DNA from: Gibbula magus
Taxonomy: Eukaryota > Mollusca > Gastropoda > Trochida > Trochidae
Direction: 5' to 3'
DNA length: 64,000 bases
Assembly (NCBI GenBank): GCA_936450465.1
Contig: OW388301.1
Span: 19,821,523-19,885,522, forward strand
Part shown: piece after piece, positions 1-10,770 of the stretch
Layout of the letters: each line of letters opens with the position of its first letter
How positions within the stretch are numbered: position 1 is the first letter of the stretch
Program-made: the position numbers and the translations under genes
The notes under the pieces: model-generated
Told to the model about the DNA's origin: nothing
Database searches by the model: none
The model's input: the letters and a program-made list of their open reading frames with translations, nothing else

Positions 1-1246
1 CTTCTTCTCTCACAGAAGAGTTCCACACCACTGTCATTTTATACATCGCTCCATTTTCTTCGATATATCCTGCTGACACGAGTTGAATGATAAAGCCTTG
101 TAAAGAAGGTCAATGTCACAAAACTCAACTGGGACATCACAGTTCCCTATATGCAAATATGAAGTGAATAGCTCGGAGGAATAGCATGTACAATCAAATA
201 CACCTCGAACAGATTGTGGTCATGTATTGTAGGAATGTGCTTATAATGACAGGTTTTGGTTATTCATCCGATCAGTTTGCTCTGAAAATAGACCCAGAAT
301 AGTTACCATGAAAGAAGGAGTTGTCAACCACTTATAAACGGACAACACAGAGGAGCTAGTCTATTTTAGGTGAATGCAAGAGCAATAGATATACATGGTG
401 ACACATTGTGATACGTTTTTCTAAAAGTAAGGAATCATGACACAGCCATATAATCCAGAAAAAGTGGCACACACCAGACAATGCACGGCCATTGATTCGA
501 GATTGATTGAATTCTGTCTGACTTGAATAAATCAGGACTATTTGCAATCACCTCTAATGGTTACTTTATTCCAGCTAAAAAGGTCAGGGTTGTTCTTGTC
601 TGCAGTATGTATTAAATCACGACCATGATCTCTGCATTTTTGAAAGCATCATATTTACACAACATGATGTAAAACATTGTTTTTTCGGGTAATCATTTGA
701 AGTTATATCACATGTACAACTCGTTTTCCCTGTGAATGTGAATCATTCCGATCCTGTTAAAGTGGCCTTACGTTTTTAAAAAAAATATTATTTGCCTTTC
801 ATGCGTGAAGTAATACCATATGTCATGATTTAAGTTCAAATTGTTTCATCTAATTTGCACATTGTAACATTAACACCAAATGTACAACGATCTTATACAT
901 GTACAAACAATTGAAAACGTCTTTGAAACAATCACTGATTGGATAATCAGGCGCTATAGAAATGTATCAGTAATTCTATGACATATTAATCATTACCAAC
1001 CTAAATATGTCATTCTGCCTGTTATATATAATGATTTTGATCATGATTTTGAAATGATTTTTGACTAGTTGACCCGGGTCAGCTGATGGACACGTCCGTT
1101 TTTTAACAAAACCGCGATTCTCACCTTTATGTTGTCGCATTAACGAATGAACTAGTTTTAACATGGTAATTTTGAGCAATACAATAGCATCATGTATAAC
1201 GTTTGACGTTGTTATGTGATTCCAAGAACATACTTAATGTTCCTTT

Positions 1247-1310
1247 AAAACGATGTTTTTTCAGAGATCCTACATCTTAAAACGATGTTTTTTCAGAGAT
1301 CCTACATCTT
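1247..1310. repeat. Perfect 32-bp tandem duplication, copy A
   Basis: AAAACGATGTTTTTTCAGAG plus 12 further bases occurs twice without a mismatch (1,247-1,278 and 1,279-1,310). Copy C has a single unit at about 39,266, so the duplication is recent and specific to A. Confidence 0.9.
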
Positions 1311-1593
1311 GTACCGTATGCAGGATATTTCAAGTGCATTAGTCATCTCATTTGTGAAAAATCAAATCCTGTTTACCAAATGTTGTGTTTAAGATATCAC
1401 ACACCGTGTACCGTGCATTTAGATTGTTCCAATGAATTATTCAGTTCGTTGTGAATCTTCCAACATCTCCATCCTGCTAATCACTCATCTGGTACTGTGT
1501 ATGCAGTAACAAATACCGTATGGCACAACTATCCGTGGATATTGACATTAGAGTGAGACCTGGAGAAATGAGAGACATTGAGTGCTCATGTTT

Positions 1594-2116
1594 GAAGGTG
1601 CTGTAACACGCCGTTCTTCCTGAAAATAAAGTGCTCTCACGGACATGTAATTGTTTTTACAAATGGCTAAATAATTCTCCTCAATCCTTACAACGAGTTT
1701 TTAAACGAGTGTACATGGTTGGGTTAAGCCATACAAGTCCATTTACTTTCGAGCAACGATTTTAAGGTGTTCACATTTAAAAGGCCGCTCGAATCTGTAT
1801 CTTGGTAGCAAATATATTTTACAAGTTTTGATGAACAAGAAAACATCCGTCAATTCAAATAGATTTCAGTGTCGCTGTAATTGAATCAATTTTCAACGCT
1901 AAAGCAAGAAAATACACCATCAAAATCGCTCCATATTTTAAACGGAGGTGTTACTTCAGCAGTCTTATGATTGGTACGCTCAACCTCCCATCGTAGACCG
2001 CTGATTGGATGAACTACTAAGGGAGGTAAAAAAAAGTTATCGAGCCGAGCCATGTATTGGTCAAGAGTATACTTAGTAGATGTATGCAATGGATTATCGA
2101 GAATGAGTGTACTCAC
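1594..2116. repeat. R1 repeat, copy A
   Basis: Begins GAAGGTGCTGTAACACG and runs through AATAAAGTGCTCTCACGG, AAATGGCTAAATAATTCTC and TTTTGATGAACAAGAAAAC. Homologues lie at 14,169, 39,587 and, more diverged, 37,682. The best-preserved start (39,583) is TTAAAGGCGCTGTAGCACG, the same as the terminus of the MITE at 54,690. This suggests a TTAA-type element whose right end is not recognised. A 76-codon ORF on the minus strand is not conserved in a coding manner. Confidence 0.55.
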
Positions 2117-3227
2117 AAGGGTAACTTTGTGTAACTAATGTGTAACTTTCGAATTAAAATGGTGTATAAACTTTCAGATTTGTTTCCATTGCTGTCCTCT
2201 GTCCAAATTATCGTGGATAATATGTGTGTCAAGTATACCGGGGCGGTAGAGTGGATGGACGACATGATGAACGCTATATAAGATGGGTATATAAGTAGAA
2301 TAGTTTTAGCCTAACGTGAACATAGGTTACTCAACCTCATTAATACCAAAATATCTTCAGTATGTTGTGTGGTTCTGGTTGCGTAGTGTGAACACATCCT
2401 TTCTCAAATTCCTTTATCAGGTGATTGTATCATTATGACACTTCAAATTGTGTAATTTCAAATTTTGCAAAACATATGTGTTGCTGAAGAAACATAAGAT
2501 ATCGAGATGATTTGGGGGAAAAGATATTTGAGAGATGCATTGTCTGTTTTACAATAGTATTATCAAAGAAATGTCCAAAAACATTCTGTTTCTAAATTAG
2601 AATAGACTGTTATTTTAAAATCGTGACGACATGATATTGAATATTGAGGATCCAGTAACCATGTAGTTTGTAGACAAAGACGAGTTAGCGCCTTTCCATC
2701 TACTTATACTGTAGCGGTTTTCATTGATTTTTACTCTTGAGTATTCCATGTGCGTTTGCGAGGAAGCAAGTCGTTTTACAACAATGCATCTGACATATTG
2801 TCATCAACAAGAAGATATCAGTAAATCTGATAATTACACCTTCTTTTTGGAACTGATGCATTATGAAAGCTAACACCAATGTTTTTCGAGTGCCTATACA
2901 GTAATTCAGCAATGTCACGTGAATGTTTGAATACTGCTTTGACATCGTTCATTTTCCAGTCCAAACACACAAACTAACATTCAATACTTATACTTTCTTA
3001 CGTTATTTTTCGTGATTATCTGTTTGATGAAACCTGTGTCACTCATCATGCTGAATGCTGAGTGAAGCATAATAAAATCATTCAGGGACATGAAGATCAG
3101 AGTTATCCATCCTTTGAATGACGTCATGGCATGGAGGCGGCCATTTGTTGTTGTCACCTCGTGTATTATGTATAGTTGGAAAATTAATATTTCTTTACCA
3201 TGACTGCTCAAATCCGAATCCCGTTAG

Positions 3228-3490
3228 TTTAGTTTTCGAGATATTGCAATTTGAATTGTTTTAACGTTTTGGGTTACCTCCCCTTTTAGGGGCCGACATT
3301 AAAAAATCGGGCTCCGTTACCCACGAGCTTACACCTAGGCCCTTCACTTCTGGCAGTTTCATTGATATCGATGCAGTCAATTTTGCTGGACAGCGGTCAC
3401 AGAAAAAGTACAAATAATAATAATAATAATAATAATAAGGAAAACAAATCAGGATAAGAACAATAGGTCTTCAGACATACGTCTTGAAGA
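3228..3490. mobile_element. A-specific insertion with (AAT)n tail
   Basis: Sequence after GTTAGTTT (3,228) has no counterpart in B or C, where about 490 other bases stand. It includes CCCCTTTTAGGGG, GGACAGCGGTCACAGAAAAAG and then (AAT)n at 3,412-3,438. A microsatellite tail after a unique 3' region is typical of LINE or SINE 3' ends; no reverse transcriptase is present. The family is not identified. Confidence 0.35.
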
Positions 3491-3496
3491 GCTAAT

Positions 3497-3553
3497 TACT
3501 CACTCACTCACTTACTCACTCACTCACTCACTCACTCACTCACTCACTCTCTC
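3497..3553. repeat. (CACT)n microsatellite, copy A
   Basis: About 14 units of CACT, followed by the shared sequence CAATGGTATCGGCCCTTCT. The array lies at the same place in B and C and serves as a boundary for insertions on its left side. Confidence 0.9.
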
Positions 3554-3559
3554 AATGGT

Positions 3560-4915
3560 ATCGGCCCTTCTTCAGGATTACCACAGGTCAAGGTAACCCC
3601 ATACACCAAGAACCACAAGAGACTTCCTTTCTGTGAATAATGACATTGTCTTGCAAGATTGTCCGACTTATCACCCTTCGAGGCTCAAGCAGTTGTTGCA
3701 ACATTTCCATTGACAAATAACCAGGAAAAAATCATCTATCTCAAAGTCAACAGAACAGTTATTCAATCACTCCTCAACAAGAAAACCCTTTTGAAAGGCA
3801 TGTTTGGAGGCATCTTGTTCATTTAGCAAAATGGAGACTGCATTCTGGGCATTTTGGGGATAAAAGCTTTGATTACTTATCAATTAAATATTCAATTAAA
3901 TGTCTCAAAAAACATAATTTATCCTTGATCCTTTAAGGTGTGTGATGAAGGTCTAGGTATGCATTGTATTAACAATTTACATGCATTACTTATTAATAAA
4001 TAAAACGTTTAATAATATAATATATCATTTAATATTAATGGTAATATTTAACTTTCCCTATTTATTTAAACATATTTTGAAGTAGCCGATATTATGAATG
4101 TAATACAAATGTTGTTGAGAGTTTTTTATTGCTAGATTCCAGCAATAAGAATGTGTAGGCTTATTTTCCCTGAAACAAGAAGTCAAACATTTGTTCATTC
4201 TTTTCAAATTTAAAATTTCCTGTTCGATTGATTATGAAGCATATTTCTGTGGAAAGAAGGCTTATGGATCTATTTTTAGTCCAATGTATTGCAATGATTA
4301 GTTCAGTTTGGACATACATATAGTTCCATCCAACATTTGTTTATACATGTACATGCGTCACTGTCGTGACTACATTATCAGTACATTGAGTACAATACAT
4401 ATGTTAGTCTTATTGGCATAGACAAATTTGATAACTGAGATGAAGGTTGGCATGTTGAATAACCGCTAATATTATCGATTTGTAGTTGCTTGCGTTGTGC
4501 AGATAATGTTTGCATGTACTGTTTCTTGGATTTTCCGAAACTGTAGTGTCACATTTTGAACTGAATTTGTCATATCTCCTCACTCAGATGTAAAATGGTT
4601 TTGAATTGAACAATATTATGCTTACTTACATTGAGATTCAAAGTAACACAACGACCATTTCAAATTGCGATTTTAACACAAAATAAATTTAGCTTGGTTG
4701 ATCTTGTTTTCTTTTGTGAAATGTGAACAAAACATAATGAAAGTCATCTCCAACATCATCACTAGAACACAATTTACATGTTTATTCAAAAATATGTTTC
4801 CTATTCCGTCTACCTTTGTTCAATCAGTAAAACATGACATGATGTACGAAATAGAAGTAATCCAATCGCTCTGGGGTAGGTAACTAAGTAAGTAATTTAA
4901 TCGTAAGATCGTCAT
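3560..4915. other. Non-coding stretch between CACT array and minisatellite, copy A
   Basis: AT-rich DNA conserved in B (17,800-19,185) and C (47,830-49,200), with a few percent divergence and small indels. Short ORFs such as 4,698-4,883 are not kept in a coding manner. I see no gene, RNA or repeat in it. Confidence 0.5.
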
Positions 4916-4919
4916 TATC

Positions 4920-5165
4920 TTGCCTCAGTCTTCAGAGATGTTGAGCACAGTTTGTGATTATTTACCCCACTCTTCAAGTCCAGTTCCATTTTATAATGCC
5001 CCACACTTCACAGTTGGTGATCAAAATTCTTGATTATATTGACTCACTCTTTAGAGATATTCAGTGTAGTTTGTGATGATGTTGCCTTCTTCTTTAGAGA
5101 TGATGAGCACAAATCGTGATCAATTTGCCAGACACTTTAGAGATGTTGAGTTGAGTTCTTTAATA
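4920..5165. repeat. ~43-bp degenerate minisatellite, copy A
   Basis: About six units with core CTTTAGAGATGTTGAGCAC and TTTGTGATNATTTGCC, at about 4,920, 4,963, 4,998, 5,038, 5,081 and 5,124. It lies about 240 bases past the stop of the propeller gene, possibly in its 3' untranslated region. Confidence 0.65.
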
Positions 5166-5398
5166 TATGGTCAGCAAAGGTCTCAAGTTTGCTTCATGGG
5201 ATCAATCAGAGATTAAGCGATACATAATATTGCTATATGTTTGCAGATCAGCGTTAATTCAGTGAAATCAATGTTAATTTCACAACATATGGTATCATAA
5301 AAACATAAAGAGAAGAATATGTTCATGATGATTTCTACACTTGAGTAATTAAACGATGAACTCAAGAATCATTCAATTTTAATTGGATTATGTTTCTC

Positions 5399-6478
5399 TT
5401 AAAACAAGGTAAAGAGAACATGCTTTTGAAAACGATTTCTAACCATTGGACATTCACTGATAGAAATAACATTAAAAGCGGTACAGTTCATGTGTATATG
5501 CATTGCTTTGAGGCTTGTTGATGCTTCAATTGTATAATAAAGGACCGATTTTTTAAGAAAAAATACAATTGGGTGTAGATCTTTGAAAGAATGACAGAGC
5601 TTCCTTTTTCTATCTCCCCGTCCTTGTCTGTTTATTTCAAATGTAAAACGGCCCCGTCTATTTGTCCAAGTGATCAATATCAGTGGTGGTGTATTGTAAA
5701 TACCAATATGATAGTATACCCCTCCAGTCATCAGCACACGATGTGTCTTACTAGATGATGGGTGGGCACAGCGAATCTTTCTCGGAATCCCTTTGCCTTC
5801 CGCCCAACAAATCTGATCGCCATCAATTACCATGCCAAAAATTAAAACAGGGTAGGGTCGATACCAAATTGTCTTCTCTTTACAGGTATGCAGAGGGGTT
5901 TTGACAATAGGATTATGTAGCATGTCGGATACGAAAAATAAATGATTTTTGTATATATTCATATATTTACCTGACAATTTACAAAATGTTACATTTGATG
6001 TATTCCCAATTACATGTTTGTATATGCTAATAGTATTTGACCAAAATAAGGTATCTGCATCTCTGTTATATACGATTGATGTTAACGTACCATGAACTTT
6101 AAGTCCAGTCCGTTGGAGTTTACTTGAGGCCGAGGATCCTTTGAACACTTCTCTCCATCCCTTGCTTCCTGTTATACTCACAATGATAAATTCCGAACCA
6201 TTTGTGTTAGGACCTGTGTTTTCAATACTCCTTCTTAATGAATCAATGAACGTTTTATCAAAGTGTCCAAAAAGTAAAGTCTTTCCAAACCTCTTTGCCA
6301 ACTCTTCTGTCTCCACGCCATGGTAGATACAACCAGAACTAGACTCACATCCAATATTACATTGGATTATAGCTCCGTGAATCTTCAGGTATACATTATT
6401 ATCATTGATCATGTTTTCTTTGGAAAACGTAGAATTGATCATCAAACAAATGCAGGTAACAATATTTCTTAAATTCAT
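5399..6478 (-). CDS. Secreted YWTD-like beta-propeller protein, copy A
   Basis: The 359-residue reading starts at the ATG at 6,478, which gives a short signal peptide (MNLRN, hydrophobic core IVTCICLMI, cleavage near residue 19). The frame is open to an upstream ATG at 6,577, but copy C has a one-base deletion there, so the inner start is preferred. From residue about 94 to 335 there is a series of ~40-residue units, each with an aromatic strand motif: LFWSN (143), LFFVSD (180), ICWAE (222), ITWTN (268) and LYYTI (312), plus a first unit near EFIIVS (96). This is the layout of a six-bladed LDLR class B/YWTD propeller. No EGF, LDL-A or membrane segment is seen, so a free secreted binding protein is inferred. 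No introns are visible. An upstream acceptor-like CTGTTTCTTAG precedes the start by 12 bases. The fold assignment rests on motif reading only, and the ligand is unknown. Confidence 0.65.
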   Translation of the reverse strand: MNLRNIVTCICLMINSTFSKENMINDNNVYLKIHGAIIQCNIGCESSSGCIYHGVETEELAKRFGKTLLFGHFDKTFIDSLRRSIENTGPNTNGSEFIIVSITGSKGWREVFKGSSASSKLQRTGLKVHGTLTSIVYNRDADTLFWSNTISIYKHVIGNTSNVTFCKLSGKYMNIYKNHLFFVSDMLHNPIVKTPLHTCKEKTIWYRPYPVLIFGMVIDGDQICWAEGKGIPRKIRCAHPSSSKTHRVLMTGGVYYHIGIYNTPPLILITWTNRRGRFTFEINRQGRGDRKRKLCHSFKDLHPIVFFLKKSVLYYTIEASTSLKAMHIHMNCTAFNVISISECPMVRNRFQKHVLFTLF

Positions 6479-6599
6479 TTCAATTAACTCTAAGAAACAG
6501 TTCACACCACACTGCAGGGTCTGAGCTACAGAGTGACGACTATTCTGGCTTAACAAGTCAGGAATAAAGTTTTTCAAAATCTCAATAATGATTATTGTA

Positions 6600-9500
6600 A
6601 ATGTAAAAGTCTAAGGATCATTTTTGTTACCCAACCAATGCAGAAACATGATTTTAAACCTCATTTATAATACACACATTTGAAGGTGAGGTTGATGTGA
6701 CATAAGATGTAAATATATAATATTCATAAAATCAATAGATTAATTGAAAGTCATGTACCTTTTTCTTGAAACAACTTTGAAATACATTTAAGGATTGCTT
6801 AACGAGTTGTGCGCATCATTGAAACTGCAAGTCATCATGTATTGAGCACTCTACTGGCAAGATTTGTTCTTTCAAGCATCAGTTGTGATTTCCAAAATGA
6901 AAAGACAGGCACTTTCTTTTTGTTTGGATAGTTTGAGACGTCAGAATGGACATTTTATCTATGTTGATCGTGAATTGGTTGCATTTGTTTGAGGGCTCTC
7001 GACCAACCAGAATCCTTGTAATAAGTGCAACAAAATATTTTTAAAATCATAAAGATAAAAATGGGTGTCTATCTAGAATGGGCAACAGCCCAAAATCCCT
7101 ATTAGGAAAAATATTGTATGTTACGAGCCTTGGTAACCTAAATATGTAGTTGTGTTTCCCTGATGCAGGATATATACTTCGATATCGTACAATGTCATCC
7201 TTCATTCTTTTTTGCACAAAACAACGTTGATTTCAAATATTTAAAAACAGAGTATTGGAATGTGTAAGTGAAGAAGATGAAATAATTTGGGACAACACAA
7301 TTCCTCCTTTTTATTGCTTTCATGTGACATAATTGGTTATCTTGTCATTGCCTAAGTTTTTCAGTTTGCCAGGATGTTTCAAACTACAATGACTTTTAAA
7401 GGAACCTCGTTGACGAAATTTGACTCATGTAATGAAGGTCGGCGAGACTATCTCACTTTAAAGACGAGAGCAGCTTCCCTTCCGCTCCAATGCAAAAGGC
7501 AACTTCAGTAGGACAAGGAGTCTACATGAGAACTGAACTGAACTCTCCCACCTCCTTTACACAGGTCACCTGTGTAGAACAATGTAGATGGATATTAGGT
7601 AAGTAAACGTTTGAATAAAACTGCCCTAGGGCCACATTTCAGTAAAAGTCGGGAGATTTCGATTCCCAGTGAACAAATTTTGACACTCTTGGTCATAGTA
7701 CAATTTGCCACAGAAACTTCACGACAGTTATTACGTCGTTAATGTTTTATAATATCTAATGTATATTTTGTGGAAGCTATCCCTTCAAATTGACGTGCTG
7801 CATAGTGTGATGTTAGTAAATTAGCAGTTCAGACTAGGACTGGACTGCTATAAGATTTTTTGCGGTTTTACATCGCCTCCTCAGCCATGTTTTGTTTTGG
7901 CTATAACTTTTTCCTAGTAAGGTTTTAAGAACTGATATATATACCTTCTTACTTATAACACTGGTGAATTTGTTTGACATTTTCACATTCAAGGTCAAAG
8001 GTCAAGTTCACGAGTTGACAAGATCCTATTTGTCTGAATATGAAGAGTTTTATAAAGTCTTGTTCAGTTTTACAGGTCGACTAAACAGAATACATGTACC
8101 TTTTACATATTGATAATCTTATAACAAGTGTTTCCATTACTGCTATTCTAAAATTAATTTTAAAAATCAGTTATTTGAAATGTTCAGTATTGTCTTTGAT
8201 ATGATATATAACTAATAGATGTACATGGTGCGCGTACAACTAGTATTATAAAACATCAGACATAGCATAGCTAAATGACTGGACATACATATTTGAAAAA
8301 TGTTTGCTTCTCACAAGCAAATGAACATTTAGAGATGCCCTCTGTTCAGGGCAAAATGGTTTCACCATCGCCACTTGAATGAATGGTTCAAATATTTCCG
8401 AACATTGATGATGTATCAATTGTATTCATATTAATTATCAACCTTTTGAAACTCGGAAAGGAAATATTGAATGGAAGTCACGCCTCAGATTCCTTAGATA
8501 ATGTGTAAAATGTTCTTTCTATCCTGTATGAAATACCAGAGTCCTAGAGGATATAGGGAACATTCATCCTGGGGAGTAAGTGACTAATATATACTGCAGC
8601 TTATACCTCTTAGTGACATTGAGGGACAGGTCCTCTTAGCTTCGGTACCAGAGGCATTAATGGACAACTTACCTCGTGCATCAATCAACATATTATTTCT
8701 GGCATCAATGGACAAACAGCTTCACTCACTTCGGGCAGTGTAAGAAACCAACTTTGCTGTTCTACATCTGCTTACATAATGTCATTAAGTACAAATTACA
8801 TACTGTATCCTAGACCTAACACATGGTTATATTAAAAACAAGACACGTTAGTTATATTTTTGAAGAAAGTACTATGCTAAATATTCAAAGTATTTTAACG
8901 GGTATTTTATGTGAAAGGGATACAACTGACATACATCACTAAAAATATGCAATACCGTGATTTGATCGGTAACTGCAATCGTTAAAAACTAGATAAGCGT
9001 TTGCAGGACACTGCAAAAGCACAGCAGTCTGGAAACTAAGGGTGTCGCCTTTAACTGTTTCGCCTTTTCCATAGCCACAATAAAATGGGCATTTTTAAAA
9101 ATAAATATACCACAAAACACAACTGAACATTAAACTCTAGAAATTGTCCGTGACCTTGACCTTTGACGTGGAATGATATCATATCAAATGAATTAACATG
9201 GGGCATAATCAACAGTGTTATTATGAGTTCTTAAAACCTATCTCTGCTTTCACAATTTAATCAAAGGGTTAAAATGGCCTTAACCCATATCACGTGACCT
9301 TGAACTTTAATTTTAACAACCAATGATCACTTTTCATTGTTTATTACAAAGTGTTAATAGTTAACATGAGGCTAGTTGCAAGAAGATGCTAAGTCATGAC
9401 CTCATTGTTAATTTGACCGTTGACTGATTGTTTTCCCTACATAGTTAGTGAACTGGAAACATTGATAAACATTACCGAAATACATTCTGATTCTGAACAT

Positions 9501-10419
9501 CTATTAAGGTAATATTGTATGGTCAGTGAATGACATTCTCAAGATAAAAAAAACATGAACAGACTTAATTTATAACAATTTATACATGACAAAAAGTGGT
9601 TGGATCCGTTTATCGGATTCTTCTGGATCCGTCCTGTGTTAGTCTGATGGACCATGGGACCAACTGGTTCCATGCATACAATAAGGTTGGATATTCAATG
9701 AGACGTTCACAATAACACATATTCTAACATGCTAATAGACATTAAGAACAGTTCAAGTTAAGAATCCTTCGGGCAATGTTTGATATTTTCATATAAAGCT
9801 GATAATAAAGATGGACAAAACGTTTTGTTGCTACTAAATTGTACCTGAAATGGTAACTATTCAATCAATGATGAACCAGATACAAGCCAGTCTTTAGCCA
9901 TTGAAATGTCACTGATTATGTCATCTTAACCGTGGGCTATGTCACTAATTAACCATTAAAATGCACCCCAAAGAATGTGATGATGATACCGCAGTGTGTC
10001 ATATCTGAAAGCTAACAATTAGAAACCTTATCAGTCACGACTTTTTATCATGATATACATTATATTCTTCCAAAAACCTCCATGCTATAGTTAAGATATG
10101 TTGACATATAGTTTGTTAGACAAGTAAGTCAGCTTGACCCTTTCACATTCATAGTACGTGTGTGACGTAGTTTCATATATCATTATAACGTCCTGACTAT
10201 ATAACGGGCAGCTTATTTAATAAGACACAACTGTTGATACACCATGTACTCCCAAAACATATCCTTCTTCTAGGAAATTAGGTGAACATAGACGATTTGA
10301 GATGAGATGATTTGGGTTTTAAGCATATCATTTTAAGAGTATTGTGCTTATATCAAGGAGGTCATTTGTCTTTGCACTGAATCCTAGTATTGGTATCTGG
10401 TTGAAACTTCAAATAAACG
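6600..10419. other. Non-coding upstream region of propeller gene, copy A
   Basis: Shared with B (20,850-24,510) and, with four insertions, C (50,880-58,870). A TATA-like ATATTATATATTT on the minus strand (about 6,713-6,725) lies some 235 bases above the gene start. A perfect DR1 site AGGTCAAAGGTCA stands at 7,992-8,004 and further TGACCTTGACCT-type sites at 9,151 and 9,290. No coding sequence seen. Confidence 0.4.
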
Positions 10420-10770
10420 TTATTTTAATCATTCTTATTTTCTTTCAAAAACGCAGAAGTGACTGTCATCAAAATCCACCTAACAATATAGCTAAGATTC
10501 ATTTCAATTAACCCCAGGAAAACACAGTTCGAGCCACCCTACCTCTATGATATGATATACTGCTCAGTGTTGGCTTGTTGATCCAGACGTATCTTCTTAC
10601 TTAAAAATCTAGGGATATTTCTTGTTATTTCAAAAACGTAAAATTAATTTAGGAGCTCATATATAATAGCATATGAAGAAGACGTGGAGTTGACATTAGC
10701 TGTTTTCATAAAATCAATAGATGAAGTATGATTTATGTGTCTTCCTCTTGAAGTGTGTTCTTACTCCTTT
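10420..10770 (-). pseudogene. Relic of propeller-gene 5' end (paralogue 2), copy A
   Basis: On the minus strand an ATG at 10,502 opens a 25-codon frame (MNLSYIVRWILMTV, then SAFLKENKND) that parallels the start of the intact gene (MNLRNIVTCICLMI, then STFSKEN), then meets TAA at 10,425. Homology to the intact gene continues about 270 bases upstream of the ATG, including TCATAAAATCAATAGAT, which is found near 6,726. It is therefore a decayed duplicate of promoter plus signal-peptide region rather than a chance match. Nothing of the propeller itself is recognisable downstream. Confidence 0.6.

Noticed and set aside
1886..2116. 76-codon minus-strand ORF shared by A and B (14,460-14,690)
   Set aside because: Almost every difference between the two changes an amino acid, and copy C breaks the frame. 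It is part of the R1 repeat, so I do not call a gene.
4920..5165. CRISPR-like array
   Set aside because: Units are degenerate throughout, with no conserved repeat and variable spacer pattern, and the DNA is clearly animal.
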